Assembly (NCBI GenBank): GCA_944990035.1
Contig: CALYLX010000066.1
Coordinates: forward strand, 1,364,001 to 1,428,000
Reading direction: 5' to 3'
DNA: 64,000 bases
DNA from: Clitopilus passeckerianus
Taxonomy: Eukaryota > Basidiomycota > Agaricomycetes > Agaricales > Entolomataceae
Positions within the stretch are counted from its first letter, which is position 1, and each line of letters begins with the position of its first letter. The notes below the pieces were generated by a model. It worked only from the letters and a program-made list of their open reading frames with translations, did no database searches and was not told the DNA's origin. Position numbers and translations under genes: made by a program. Positions 36,901-49,491 of the stretch are shown in pieces.

Positions 36901-37134
36901 GCCCCACGTCGCGGCAGTCAAGGTTTTTGTTGCCGAAAACTGTGGTTAACCAAGGCGGGCCAGAAGTGAAAAGAGGTTCACACGATCAATTTCCCGATCG
37001 GACCGAATCCCGGTCAACCTTGCACCTTAAAAGCTGGAAGTACGTATAACCGGACTAACCAACCGAGGTCAAGCCAACGCACAACTTTGGCGCGGCGATA
37101 ATCCAGTAAAAGTACATTACTAGTGGGGTCTATA

Positions 37135-37773
37135 ATGGCGCGAGCCCCAGGAGCCGCCCTCGACCCCCACAACACCGCCCAAACCTTTACAGGCCGCCCA
37201 TTCACCCTCCTCGCCCCTCCCGGGACAGACCTCTGGGTCAAACCACTCTCATCGGACTCGGTTCAAGAAACGAAAGCAATCAACGCATCCAACCAACCCT
37301 CTTTCTTCTTATCACCGCTCTTCCTCTCCAGCATCGGCAACTTATCACTCACTCTCTCCTTTGTCCCAGCCAAGTCACACGATCAAGCTGGGGTAATCCT
37401 ACGTTACACCAGTGACAAGGATAAGTGGATCAAAGCTGGACTGGAGTATTTGGATGGAGAAGCAAAGAGGGTGGTCGTGGCTACTCCAGGGAACGGTCAA
37501 GGCTCTGATCGGAGTATGGCGTTGCCTTTGAAGGATTCAGTTGTTGGTTCAACAGGTAGGGTTAGGACGACAGTGGAGGTCGAGAGAGAGGAAAGTGGAA
37601 CAAGGTCGAGTTTGTTGATCAAGATTGGGGGAGAGTTATTGAGAGAGGTTACGTGGGTTTTCGCTGGAGACGACGAACCGATACAGTTTGGATTTTACGC
37701 AGCCAGGCCGTCCACTGAGAAGAAGGAAGATCTGGAGGTTATATTCGAGACCTTTGATTTTATGCCAGAGTAG
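37135..37773 (+). CDS. DUF1349 / Ree1-like beta-sandwich protein, copy A
   Basis: Intronless, 212 residues, starting MARAPGAALDPHNTAQTFTG. Conserved family blocks are FTLLAPPGTDLWVKP, HDQAGVILRYTSDKDKWIKA, GLEYLDGEAKRVVVATPGNG, GRVRTTVEVEREESGTRSSL, LREVTWVFAGDDE and FGFYAARPS. The fold is a concanavalin-like beta sandwich. The yeast member Ree1 is linked to control of enolase and galactose metabolism, but no enzymatic activity is established to my knowledge. No signal peptide, so it is probably cytosolic. It converges on the dead copy B at 37930-38596. Confidence 0.82.
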   Translation: MARAPGAALDPHNTAQTFTGRPFTLLAPPGTDLWVKPLSSDSVQETKAINASNQPSFFLSPLFLSSIGNLSLTLSFVPAKSHDQAGVILRYTSDKDKWIKAGLEYLDGEAKRVVVATPGNGQGSDRSMALPLKDSVVGSTGRVRTTVEVEREESGTRSSLLIKIGGELLREVTWVFAGDDEPIQFGFYAARPSTEKKEDLEVIFETFDFMPE

Positions 37774-37929
37774 ACTACTTTCCACCTTATAGAATGCCAT
37801 AATTCCCAGCATGAACATAGGGCTGCGTATTATATCAACTTTATCACCACTTAACTCGCAGGCTCCTACCGTTGCCACATTTAAATTTGTTCACGAAGGC
37901 AGAAGAGTTTCTTTCCTAAGATATATACC

Positions 37930-38596
37930 CTACTTCGTCTCAATCCCACACCTTTCAATCAAAACCTCTATAATACCCTTATTATCTCCCAACGGCCTTG
38001 CAGCGTAAAACCCAACCTTCACCTCCTCGTCTTCCTCAGCAAAATCCCCAAGTAATCGGCAGAAGCATCTTCCCATCAAACTTCACAAGCAAACTCGAGC
38101 TCTCCTCACCTTCTCCCCTCTCCATCTCTACCGTCGTCCTAATCCTCCCCGCCAAATCAATACAATCCTTCTCGAGGGGAGACGCCATCCTTTGCAACCC
38201 CGCCTGCCCTTTGGAAGCCACAACCACGTCCATGGGTTCTCGATAGCCCTCGGCCAGCTCCACACCAGCTTTAACCCATTTCCTCTCGTCACTCCCATAT
38301 AAGATCACCAATCCGGCTTGGTCCCACTTCACTTCCGGATGAAACGAGAACGTCAACGACGACCCTCAGAACTAGGACAATTTCATCGTGGCGTAGAAGG
38401 TGGGTTGGTTAGCTGAATAACCGGGCCCGGGGTTGACGGATGGGATTTCTCGTGTGGGATTGGGAGAGTAGGGTACTGGGCGAGGGTAAGGATATAGGTC
38501 AGTTTTGGGAGGAGCGAGAAGGGTGAATGGGAATGAGGTCGGGGCGGCTTGCGACGTGTTAAGTGGGCTGAGGACAGGAGCTGGTACCAAGGCCAT
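37930..38596 (-). pseudogene. DUF1349 / Ree1-like copy B, dead
   Basis: Starts MALVPAPVLSPLNTSQAAPT at 38596 and keeps FTLLAPPKTDLY, WDQAGLVILYGSDERKWVKA, GRIRTTVEMERGEG and VGFYAARPLG. Three lesions are directly visible. There are two in-frame stop codons just after TMKLS (about 38370-38390), where paralogues read SQLVRAS. One extra T in a TTTT run near 38035 shifts the frame after TWGF, where paralogues read TWVFAGED. A short Tyr/Pro-rich insertion also disrupts the segment after TDLY. The ancestral stop is at 37930-37932. Confidence 0.8.
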
Positions 38597-39680
38597 CGTT
38601 GATGTAAATTCGCTGTTAGAGAGTGTTTCTGTGAGCGCGTAGGATAAAGCCCGTGGCGAAAGAAGCTATTTGAATGCTCATAGCATTAATACATATTAGA
38701 TCATCTTCAAGAAGGGCGGCAGAAAAACCTCCGACTCGGTGATGAATACCACCGTGACCCTCCTCCCTCGATGTCCTATGCTTGACGCTATCTCAAGCTT
38801 GTGGGAGTGGATGAGCAAGCCTGGGAAACGTGTTGAAGTGTGTGTTTGGCGGCCATGCTTGCCCTCCGCGACTACAAAACAATTCGAAAGGTCTGAAGCT
38901 TGGAAAAAAGAGGGAACGTGAAGACGATGATGACGACTGGACCAATGCCCAAACACACGGATGCCGAGAAGATATATCGGAATGTTTCAGAGTCTCTTGA
39001 AAAGGTAGTTGGGTGTATGAAGGCAGGTTGAGAACGCGTTAAAACCCTCAGTAGCAATCTTGCGGCTAAAAATGACTATTTCTGACTGGTCTCACGAATC
39101 GCCAAACTGATGCAGTGGGATTCTCGCTCAGTCAGTGTGGAACTGGTTTCTTTGATAGTGGGAATTGCCCTGGAATCGAGACATTTTGGTCTCATTAGTG
39201 TACGAGGGAATAGAATTGGAAAACGATTCCACGGAAGTCGAGCAGTGACTCGGGATGCGAAAGTGAATGACGAAGGGGTTTGCCGGGCCGAACGTAGACA
39301 TGCTTTCGCACGATCCGTCTGTCGGCCTTAATCCTTCCGTCGTCGTGGCTTCCCAGAAATTTCAGGACTTTCTTCTTTTCGTCTTTTCGAGTGACCTTTC
39401 CCCCATTGGTGCCAGGATGATGATGAAAATTTAGAAGGGCTTGAATTTATTCCGGAATGCTCCCTCTGAATCTCTCGAACGCTCACCCGTAGTAACTCAG
39501 AAAACCCAAACAACGGAGAAACATGACAGGCCATGTCTTCGCCGACTTCCAAGGATCTGATAAGCGCCCAAGTCACAACAGCAGTATCATCACACACTGG
39601 CTACCTTTCACCGTCCTCCACGACGTTTGCCTCGAAAAGTTCGCGATTAGCTACGCATTGTGACCTTCGGCCTCACCAGG
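38597..39680. other. 1.1-kb gene-free region upstream of the STAND gene
   Basis: Short reading frames only. An alternative upstream first exon for the STAND protein is conceivable (ATG at 39533, MSSPTSKDLISAQ) but I could not join it in frame. No repeat is recognised. Confidence 0.4.
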
Positions 39681-42600
39681 ATGCAGCAGACACTGCTCGT
39701 CGAAGTGAAACAGGTGTCTGGTAAGCATCATGCTTCTATCCGATAATCCGATCTCCCTGACAATATATCCTCTGATCCAGGGCTCGTCAAGGACCGGGTG
39801 TACTCTGTCACTGTAATCATTGGTGACGAAGTGAGGGAGACCGCGCCTAAGAAGGGGTTTGGCACGATTGTATGGAATCAACCACCGTGGACCTTGTAAG
39901 TCGAGCGTAATTGAACTGGGGGGTTCTCATCTGTCAAGACACAGGCCGGCCACAGAGAAATCAAAAATCTGCTTACGCCTTTATGCTCGGCGCAAACTTG
40001 ACACCTTCGGTCTTGCTGCTCCAAAATGCCTGGGAGAATGCGAAGTTCTCCTTTCTGGAGCGAAAGAAAGTATGCCTGAGATTCCCTTGCCCCTCAGAGT
40101 GATAACTAACTGATCCATCTAGCTACTAGCATTCGCATTAACAGCAAGGTCCCCGAAGGAAGTGCAGCTGACATAACCCTCAAAATATCACAAGATACCG
40201 AAGACAGTAGGCTGAACGTCAGGGAGAAGGCTATTGGTGCCGCACAGGCTGTACTTGTCGTGGAGGCCCCCGTTCTAATTCTGCTTGACCGGGTCAAATC
40301 CTTTGTTGAATTCGTCGATAAGATCGTGGAGGTGAGATAGCTACAATAATAACTCTGAACTCCAGTTCTCATGCGGAATTTTCAGGTCCACCCATACGCA
40401 AGATTGGCATGGCAGGTTCTTACGGCTGGATACGAAGTGAGTTGGGTGGATTGATCTTTAAATTGCGCCAAATTGAACAAGAGCACAGATCATCAAAGCA
40501 CAAGCGGAAAGAGATCAGAAGGTCCAAGCTTTGATCTCCAAGATGAACGATGCTTATGAATTCATCGAGAAAGCGAGAGACCTCCGCACCCATAAAGTTC
40601 TGCTCGAGAGGCTTAGTCAACAGACGATAGAATGTTGCATGTTCATTCAGAAATATACCGCGGATGCGACATTCGGTGAGCAACGTGCTTTAATCTCCGG
40701 CGAAGATGATTCTAAGCTCAATATGTTTAGTAAAACGAGCTGTAAAGAATCTCTTAACAACAGCTGACGACGCCATTGGCGAATATATGGGCAAATTTGA
40801 CGAGATTATGGATAAATTCCGGAATCATTCATCTCTGTGTATTGAGCTTGCTACAGTTTCAATCGCGAGGGGTATCAGTGATTTTGGTATGTACGATCTG
40901 CAACCTCCGCAGGTGGGCCAAAGCTAATAGTATACAAACTCAGGCGACGAGATTAACTTCCATGACATGCCCTACGCAAAAGGCGCACGATTCGAGAGCG
41001 GAAAGCAATGCCTCGCCGGAACAAGAGTCAAAATCTTGGATGATATAGCCGACTGGGCTCTCAACTCAAAGGATGGCACAAGACTCTGCCTTCTCGCTGG
41101 CCCAGCCGGTATCGGCAAATCTGCCATAGCTCACTCGATCGCCAGGCGGTTCGACAAAATGCAGAGGCTTGGCTCCTCCTTCTGCTTTGACCGATCTGAC
41201 CTGGCAAATCGCCGACCAGACACCCTGTTCCCCACTATTGCTCGTGATTTGGCGGATTATGACCCTTCCTTCAAGAAGTCTCTGGGTTCTATCGTACGGA
41301 ATCATACATCCCTGCGTAACACAAGAGACATTGACGACCAATTTGACAACCTCATCGCCCAACCTGCCAGCAGCTTCTCAGTTCCGGGACCTGTCCTCGT
41401 CGTCATTGATGCCTTGGATGAGAGTGGTCATGCAGGGAAACTGCTATCCGTTCTACTCCGACGAATGGACTCGTTACCTCCTGACTTGAAGCTGTTCATT
41501 ACCGCCCGGGATGAAGGGACGATCGTGCAGCGAGCTCTGGCATCTCATCTCACCTTCCGACCTAGCGATCCATCCGACCTACAGGGTAAACCAGCCTCCA
41601 ATGACGTCCTCCTATACGTCAACTGCCAACTTTTGGATGGAGACGAAGGTCCAATACCAGGGATTGAGGACACCCACTGCAAGTCCCTCGTTGAACAATC
41701 CGAAGGCCTCTTCCAATGGGCTGCAGTGGCCTGCTCTGTCATCGCTGGTGTGGGATCCAGAATTGGAACGACACCCATGGAGAGGTACCGCGACGTCCTG
41801 AGCGCAGGCTCTACCCTAGACGGCCTATACACTCGCATCCTCTCTCGCCTTATCGACTTCGATGATCCCAGGAGCGTCAAACGATTTAAAGCTCTTATGG
41901 GAATAGCTCTAACGACATTCGAGCCACTCAACATGAACACCCTCCGAATCCTCTGGCGTCACTCTGAAGAGGATTCTGAAGACCCGGATGGCCAATTCAA
42001 CTCCGTCCTCAAATACATGGGTTCGCTGCTCAGCGGTGTCACGGACGAGACTGCTCCCGTTCGACCACTTCACACTACTTTCCGCGAATACCTCACCAAC
42101 CCCAAACGGAGCGGAAAATTATACGTCAACGCCGAGGAGTCTCATTCGCAGCTCGCAGCTGGTAGTCTTTCGGTAATGATTTCCAAGCTTTGCTTCAACA
42201 TTTGCCGACTGGAAACCTCGTATCTCAGGAATCGTGATATCAAGGATCTCGAGGAGCGAGTGGAGAAACATATAGGTGCACATCTGTCGTACGGCTGTCG
42301 GTTTTGGCATGGGCATCTTTCAAAATTGCATTCTTTTGGATCAAAGATCAAATTGCGTGTCGTGGATATTTTGATGAATAAAGCTTTATATTGGCTTGAC
42401 GTCTTGAGTCTGGTGGGAGGTATAAATTCGGTTCATCGCCTTCACACAAACCTTTCAGTGATGATTGAGGTGAGTTTCATCGATGCTATAAAGCTCCCTC
42501 CCTGACTAATTATTGCAGAGTTCAAATTTTCAAGAAGATAATATTGAAATGATGCTCGACCTCGAACATTTCGTCCACATATTTGGAGCAGCAATCAGCG

Positions 42601-45062
42601 AATCCGCATCCCACATCTACCTATCCGCTCTCCCTTTCTCACCTTCTCTCTCCACCATCTCTAAGTTCTACGGGCCTCATTTTGCCGAACTTCCAGTTGT
42701 AGCAAAGGGCCGAACGGAACAATGGCCACTAATCGAAGAAACCTTCCCTGTACACACGAAGGCCATCCGTGCACTGACGTTTTCTCCCAGGGGAACCCTC
42801 ATAGCATCCGGTTCTACCGATAATTCCATAAGGCTATGGGATTCCGAGACGAACAACCTGCTACAGACACTTCATAGTGCACACGGTGGAATCCTAGCTC
42901 TGGCCTTCTCTTCGAACGGGAACTTCCTCGCTTCTGGGTTGCACGGAGGTGTTGTCCAGCTCTGGGACATCGCAGCTGATGCACCGCACTCTGCTTTCGA
43001 TCTTCACCATAGAGAACCGGTGTCTGCTATTGCATTCTCACTTGATGGCGAGCAGCTGGTTTCGGGATCGAGGCAGAACAGTATAATAATGTGGTGTACG
43101 AAGACTGGCAGGGCTTTGAGCGAGAGGCTTACGGGCCATACAGACGGGATCCGTTCCCTCTCATTCGCCCCAAGCGGCACTTCTTTCGCTTCCGGGTCAA
43201 ACGACGGTAGGATACTTATTTGGTCCCTCTCTTCCCACCAAATCACCCTCGAGCTCAAACCCAAATACGACGAAGGCGCAATAACCCACCTCACCTACTC
43301 CACCTCCGGCTCTCAAATCTTCTCAGTATCGGATACAGGACTCATTCGTATTTGGGACTCTTCCACCGGCAAACAGGTCGCCAAACTACTCGGGGAGGAG
43401 ACATATACCGTTCTCTCATCTACGTTCTCTCCTGATTGCGATAGGATGGTAACGTGCTCCCAGAGCGGGATCATAGACCTCTGGGCTCTCCCCATCCCTC
43501 CCAATCCAAATCCAAATTCGAAGGTCAAACACAAACTAAAACCCTCAGCGCATATCAATGGTCGACCTGCGAACGACATCTGTTCAGTTGCTTTATCCCC
43601 CGATACGACGAAACTCGTCCTCGGAGCGTGGAATGGCATGATCCATTGCTGGCATATCGGTAAAGACACGGATACTTGGCCCTGGCTCAAGGGGGCAGAA
43701 GATGAACCAATCGAAGGAGACATTGAAGAAGTCGTTTTCTCCCCTGATGGGAAATACGTCGCGTCGTTGAACGTAGCTGAGGATTCAACGTTTGCTGTGC
43801 GGGTTTTCGATCCTCAGACGGGTGAAATGGTGAGGGGGCCGTTCAGGTGCGAGGAGGAGTTTGGTGAGGAGGAGGAGACGGGAGAGAGGGGTGCGGCTCA
43901 ATGTTCTGCGCTGAGTTTCTCGATAGATGGGAATAGGGTGGCGGCGTTGGCGTTTTCGTGTGTTCATATTTGGAGTCTTGAGGATACTACCTCGGTCGAT
44001 GGAGAGGAGGAGGAGGAGGAGGAGGATCGGGTAGAATTTATCTGGGAAGACCACACCGCGTCATGCGTCTCTCTCGCATTTTCACCAACGAACAACGACC
44101 TGATTGCGTTGGGGTGGGACAATGGGGATGTCAAGATCTGGGACATTGAGCAGGACGTGGCGGTCTCTGTTTGTTCTGGGCCTCCCCATTCGGCAGACCA
44201 ACCTCAGGCTCAACTCGTCATCAACCGACTTGTCTTCTCCCCCGACGGAAAGCGACTTTACGTGGGCGGATGTTTACGCGAGACAGTAACTGGAATCATT
44301 CGGATCCATCAGGCCGAGAATGGTGAACATATTCAAACACTCACGTTCCCTGATTCCGGCATCGTCACCTCCATGGCGCTTTCACTCAATGGGAGGGAGA
44401 TCATAACTGGATACGCAGCCTTGGGTACAATCGACTTCACCAATATTGAGACGGGGGAGAGGGTGAGGCAGTTGAGGGATGACGAGGAGATGAGGACGAC
44501 TGGGTTGGTTTGCCTACCGGGCGGGAATTCGGAGACAGGACTGGATGGGGAACGAGGAAGAGAGGACATCATCACAGGTGGAGGGAGAGGAATGATTAGA
44601 AGATGGAACGTCCCTGAAGGCAGGCCGGTGCAAACGATTTATCAAGGACGGTCCGTTTCTTGGATCTCGCTTTCCCCAGACCAGAAACGGCTCGTTTCTG
44701 CCATGGCGGATGGTGGCATACGGATCTGGGACAGTGGACCACGCCTCGGAGACGAAGCTGCAACACAAGCATTCTCCTCAAAGCCGGAACATGCAATTAA
44801 GCTTGGTTCCCTGGGAGAAGGCACGAATTTGGCCGGTCGAGAGTCAGCTCTGAAGTTTGATATTAAGACGGGGTGGATTGAAGGTCCGAAGGGAGAGCTG
44901 ATTCTTTGGGTACCTCCGGCGCATCGATCTGGATTGTGGTTACCTGGTATGACCGCCTTGTGTGGCAAGCAGTCGACGGAGGTTGATATGAGTGGGTATC
45001 AGCATGGCTTGGATTGGGCTAAGTGCTTCAGGGGAGAGATTAGCGAGAAGGATCAGGCGTAG
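39681..45062 (+). CDS. STAND / NLR-like protein: C2-like N terminus, NACHT NTPase, about 13 WD40 repeats
   Basis: Signal-transduction ATPase of the fungal NLR-like class, implicated in self/non-self recognition and cell death. I start at MQQTLLVEVKQVSG (39681), which splices into LVKDRVYSVTVIIGDEVRET and FGTIVWNQPPWTL, a C2-like beta pattern. A helical linker follows (VREKAIGAAQAVLVVEAP, AQAERDQKVQALISKMNDAY). The pre-NACHT motif MPYAKGARFESGKQCLAGTR leads to Walker A LLAGPAGIGKSAIAH, Walker B VLVVIDALDESG and sensor region LKLFITARDEG, then a winged-helix-like part. After an intron at about 42466-42512, an 849-codon exon encodes degenerate WD40 repeats (IRALTFSPRGTLIASGSTDN.., IRLWDSE; IRIWDSGP near the end). 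The repeats are divergent, unlike the nearly identical repeats of HET-E-type receptors. The ATPase motifs look intact. Confidence 0.88.
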
Positions 45063-46121
45063 AGGAGAAGGTTGTAAATACCTAGTGGATTAGAATACAC
45101 AATCATGAACGACGCACTTGACGGGAAGATCGTGCTGGCTCGCCAGCCAATCTCTGAGGAGATCATTCTCTTGACCACGTTCGTCGGTGATCCTTGTAGA
45201 ATTCTAATCTCGGATTTGGGTTGTCGCTTTTGTCAAAGGGAAGCCTGAGAGTGAGCGCTTGGGTATTTCCCCGTAGATAGAATAGACCTAGAAGCGCATC
45301 GTGCGGCGGGGAGGGATGGGATTGAGATGTATCCTCCTGAATCATATTGGGCGACGTGCTGTAGGGGGGGAGATTATTAGGAAAATTACATTGTACATCT
45401 AGTGCAAGTTCGCGCATACCTGGTGGATTTGCGGTCACCGGCATGAACAGTCCATAGTTGGACTAGACCCTCAGCCAACCTCAACCTCAGCCTCAACTGC
45501 ACTTTTATTGTTCTCCGGGGGTTTCTCGTCTTCTCCCTCGCGGTCTTCATCGCCGGGACTCGCTGGGAGAGGAATGGAATGGGTAAATGGTGGCCTTGTG
45601 TTCGTATATATGCAGCAGTATTCCGGACGGTGTACAGGGAGAGCAGGAGCTGATTTGGGTTGGAACATCCGCGCGTACGCCTTCATGCACTGCGTATCTC
45701 ACATTGGATGGTGTGGGCGCCGTAATGACGGATTGAGGCCGGTGATAGTTTTCAAGTTGAGTCAGAGGAGGGGCGTCGCAAAAGTCGAAAAGAGAGAGGG
45801 AGAAGCCAGAAAAAAATAGGGTAGAGGACAAGTAGCGAGATGTCAACTGGCCTGATACTGCGAAATACGAGTTTTGGGAGGGGTTTGATGGGGATGGGCC
45901 ATAAATTCGAGGGCATGAACTCACAATTTTCTTCGTTGGCATCAGGTCGACGCCTTCTACCGCTGAACGCATTTGAGTCTAGACCGCTGGGGATTTCTCC
46001 CGGGAGTGGCGTTTTCCTTCCTGCACAGCCACGTCCTCTGACGATCATTCTGGTCCCTGCCCACGCTCGCGCTCGACGTTCTCGCCGTCTACCACCAAGA
46101 AAGGACAAAACTTTCGATGTC
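45063..46121. other. 1.06-kb region between STAND gene and membrane protein gene
   Basis: Reading frames on both strands overlap one another and lack motifs. The + frame from 45840 is open into the next gene, so that gene might start upstream of 46122. No repeat or RNA is recognised. Confidence 0.4.
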
Positions 46122-47980
46122 ATGGCTAGCCCCATGCCCATCTCGTCATCGTCTCCGGTGATGACCCCAGCACCTCCAAGTCAGAGCTTGAACCTACCGT
46201 CGTCAGGCAGGGGTGGCAAGGTTTGTGCTTGGGTTCAACTTGGCTTTTTCGTATTCGCTAACTGGGGCTTGGCTTTTCTTTCTTTCTCTTCTTTCTACTT
46301 TTGCCTTTCAAACCTGGCAGCGTGCAGAATCAGACGCAACGGGTGATGAAGGAGGTGGGAGTACATCCTCAACACCAACACCAACAACATCCGATCCACC
46401 GACCACCTCGGATCCCCCAACGACTCCTCCTCCTACAACGACGACGTGAGTCTTTTCCTTTCTTGCTCTTTCCACCAGGCGCGGAAGCTGATGGAGGAGT
46501 AGAACGAGAACCAGACCCACCCACACGACTGAACCTACCACCCGAACCACACGGACCACCGACACCGACACTTCCTCTACTGATTTGCCTACCTCCACAC
46601 CAGAACCTACGTCGTCTCACGATGACAATCATACATCTGAGACGAGGGGAGGGTTCACACCAACGGATAGCTCGAACACGCCGACAGGAACGACTCAAGG
46701 ACCTGGAAGTGAGAACCCGAGTCAGACGATCACCAGCCCTCCGTCGTCGCAGTCTTTTACTACGATAACTACGGTTATAGATGGGCAGTCTACTACCGTA
46801 CGTCTCCTTTCCTCCCTCCCTCTCCCTCCCTTCCCATTCTTCGTTTCCTACTTCCCATTTCCCCCTCCAGCGCTTGATCATACACATAACTGAAACTGAC
46901 GCTGACGCGCATATCCAGATAACGTCCCCCCTCCCAACCTCCCTCTCCACCTCCCTCCCCTCCCCCAACCACACCACCCGCAACGCAATAATCGCAGGCT
47001 CAACCGCCGCAGGAATCCTCCTCCTCCTCCTACTCCTCTCAGTCGTATTCGTCTACCGGCGAAAACAGCTTCAACGCACTTTCGACACCATCCTCCACCC
47101 GCGTCGCAGTCGACGGGAACGGAGGGGGTTGTTAGATGGGGAATTCGACCTCGATGGGTTGGACGGAGACGAGGATGAAGATGCGGAGAGGAGGAGGGAG
47201 GAGGTAGCTATGAGGGCCTATAGAGATTTCGCGGCTACCTCTGCTACCACCCTTTCCGCCCCGAGTGCCTACTCCCAGAGGAGTGGTGCTGGGCAAGGAA
47301 CGGGAGTGGATAGTCGAAGCATCACACCCCGCTCGTTCGCACATTCACTGTATACGGCTCAACCACCCGCACCGCCTGTGGTTCCCCATCCGGTGGGACA
47401 GGGGGAGAGGGAGACCTTGTTGGTTACTGCGGCGGAGAGGGCTGGGCAGAGGGAGAGGAGTGAGAGTGACGCGAAGGGTTCGGCTTCTGTGTCGTTCCCT
47501 TACACCGACCCATTCGACCCATACCCCACCAACACGCACCCTACCCCGCCATTGGGTTCCCATGTGAGGGGAGGGGAGAGTTTGGACCTGACAAGAATAG
47601 TGGACGACGTTATGGGTCCTCCCACGTCCGGACACACTGCAGACTCGAGCTACGCCTCCGCCTCTAGCTCACCTTTCAGTGGTGGTATCCCACTCGACCG
47701 AACATCCACACAGGGTTCCCTCCTCAATGACCCGTTTAGAAGCTCGGGGTCGGGGTCGGGATCGGGGGAGTCGACGGGGGTGGGCGGGAAGGTGAAGGTG
47801 GATGGGAGTGTATATTTTGGGGAAGGGCAGGGGAGGAGGTCGGATTCGTCGAGTTCGAGTTCAACCCAGGGAGAGGGAGGAGGACATCTACCGCCGGGAG
47901 CTGCGACACCCAAGAAACCGAGTCCGTTGGCGAGGGCGTTGTCTAGTGCGAGTAGTATCGTTACTGGGAGGGCGGTGTGA
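46122..47980 (+). CDS. Ser/Thr-rich single-pass membrane protein (Wsc/Mid2-like layout)
   Basis: Four exons: ATG 46122 (MASPMPISSSSPVMTPAPPS), intron 46226-46320, RAESDATGDEGGGSTSSTPT, intron about 46447-46500, a long Thr/Ser/Pro stretch (TTITTVIDGQSTT), intron about 46799-46919, then ITSPLPTSLSTSL. A single membrane helix AIIAGSTAAGILLLLLLLSV is followed by a basic stop-transfer VYRRKQLQRTF and a 260-residue cytoplasmic tail rich in Ser, Gly and Pro ending in IVTGRAV. The heavily O-glycosylatable ectodomain, one helix and long tail resemble cell-wall stress sensors or mucin-like signalling proteins, but there is no WSC cysteine domain. No signal peptide is seen from this start, so an upstream exon or type III insertion is possible. 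Confidence 0.72.
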
Positions 47981-48585
47981 GAGGAGAGAGAGGATGGGTT
48001 TTCACAGATGTTGAGAGACTTTCCATACCCGTAATACCCCAGACGTTTGGACAGCGTATCTTTATTCTTTTTTAGTTTTTAGCTTTGATTTCGATTTTGG
48101 TTGTATTTCGTTTGAACTTCCACACGTTCGTTTGTACAGACAAGACGTTTCTACCACCACGAGAAGGAAATTTACTTTGTAGCATTTAGTTACCATTTGA
48201 TCTTGATGGACTCTACTTTCCCTCTTCCCTACTCGTCTTCTTTGTCGAGTTCCATTTAAATTCCGTACTCCCCACCTCTCTCCTGTTCGTCAAGACCCAC
48301 CTGACCTTTAAACACGCCTGAACACGTTCGGGCTTGCTAATTCATTTCGATCGTGATTGCTAGCGACGAGGACAGGACTCAGGAGGCCGAAGGAGGAGGC
48401 TGATGACGAAGTTCATCGCCGAGGTTTTTCCGTCCATGATCTAATCTGGGGTAATATGGGCGTTTAAATTGCCCTGGGGTTTCTTCACTGCTCTTTCATC
48501 CATCGCATTTCCTACCTCGCAAACCAAATCCAACATCTACTTCTCCTAAATCAACCCAAGCGTGAAATAACTCACAATCACACAA
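47981..48585. other. Intergenic region, T-rich 3' flank
   Basis: Contains a T-rich stretch (about 48059-48080) just after the membrane protein gene that could act as a 3'-end signal, and the promoter of the next gene. No gene or repeat seen. Confidence 0.4.
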
Positions 48586-49221
48586 ATGGCCTCCGCACCA
48601 GCACCCACCCTCACCCCACTCAACACATCCCAATCCGCTCCCACCTCATTCCCCTTCACCCTCCTCGCCCCTCCCAAAACCGACCTCTGGGTCAAACCTC
48701 GCTCGTTCGACTCTCCACCCGACGTCTCAGCCATCCACGCGTCTAACCAACCAACTTTCTTCACCACGCTCAAACTCTCCCAGCTTGTGCGGGCTTCAGT
48801 GTCATTCTCCTACCAACCAACTGTGCTTTACGACCAAGCTGGATTGGTCCTCTTATTCGGAAGCGACGAGAAGAAATGGATCAAAGCCGGCATCGAGCAG
48901 TTCAACGGCGAACCTAAACGCGGGATCGTCACTTCCCCCGGAAATGGTCTCGGCGCCGACTGGAGTATGGCGCCCCCGGTCAAAGATTCGGTTGACTTAA
49001 CCGGCCGGGTGCGGACGTTGGTGGAAGTGGAGAGGGAAGCGGATGGGACGAGGTCGAGTTTGTTTGTCAAGATTGGGGGAGAGATGATTAGGGAGGTGAC
49101 GTGGGTGTTTGCGGGGGAGGATGAGGAGGTTAAGGTTGGGTTTTATGCTGCGAGGCCGTTGGGGGAGGGGGAGGGGGATTTGGAGGTTATGATTGAGGGG
49201 TGGGAGGTTGAGACGAAGTAG
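48586..49221 (+). CDS. DUF1349 / Ree1-like protein, copy C
   Basis: Intronless, 211 residues, starting MASAPAPTLTPLNTSQSAPT. It carries the complete family pattern: FTLLAPPKTDLWVKPRSFDS, FTTLKLSQLVRASVSFSYQP, YDQAGLVLLFGSDEKKWIKA, GLGADWSMAPPVKDS, GRVRTLVEVEREADGTRSSL, REVTWVFAGEDEEVKVGFYA and ARPLGEGEGDLEV. It is most like copy B (same TPLNTSQ..APTSFPFTLLAPPKTDL start), so B and C are probably the closest pair. It lies tail-to-tail with copy D. Confidence 0.85.
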   Translation: MASAPAPTLTPLNTSQSAPTSFPFTLLAPPKTDLWVKPRSFDSPPDVSAIHASNQPTFFTTLKLSQLVRASVSFSYQPTVLYDQAGLVLLFGSDEKKWIKAGIEQFNGEPKRGIVTSPGNGLGADWSMAPPVKDSVDLTGRVRTLVEVEREADGTRSSLFVKIGGEMIREVTWVFAGEDEEVKVGFYAARPLGEGEGDLEVMIEGWEVETK

Positions 49222-49491
49222 GAGATGTGTTGAACACATTGTATGAAGTGGTGCACGACTGTACGAAAAATCAGACATGTGAATTTAGCAAATTCTGCGG
49301 CTACTGAGCACCGTGCTGACCCTGCCTCGAGCTTGATTGAGTGTGCACATCGCCAACGTGGGCAATCCGTCATAACCGCCTCAATTATTCTATTGAGTTC
49401 TGGACATTGTGTTCGCTATTCTGGTTCAATACTATTCGCACAATAATATACGCGTATCATCCCATTTCCTTTTCACCGTATCTTCCGTACT

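Noticed and set aside
43200..44100. Reverse-strand frames within the WD40 exon
   Set aside because: Shadows of the long WD40 coding exon with no independent motifs.
45547..46141. Long overlapping frames on both strands
   Set aside because: They shadow one another in a region of biased composition. No family motif was found.
46213..46330. Hydrophobic segment LGFNLAFSYSLTGAWLFFLS as a signal peptide
   Set aside because: It is encoded by a T-rich intron with clear GT-AG borders and a GCTAAC branch site, and its only start codon is GTG.
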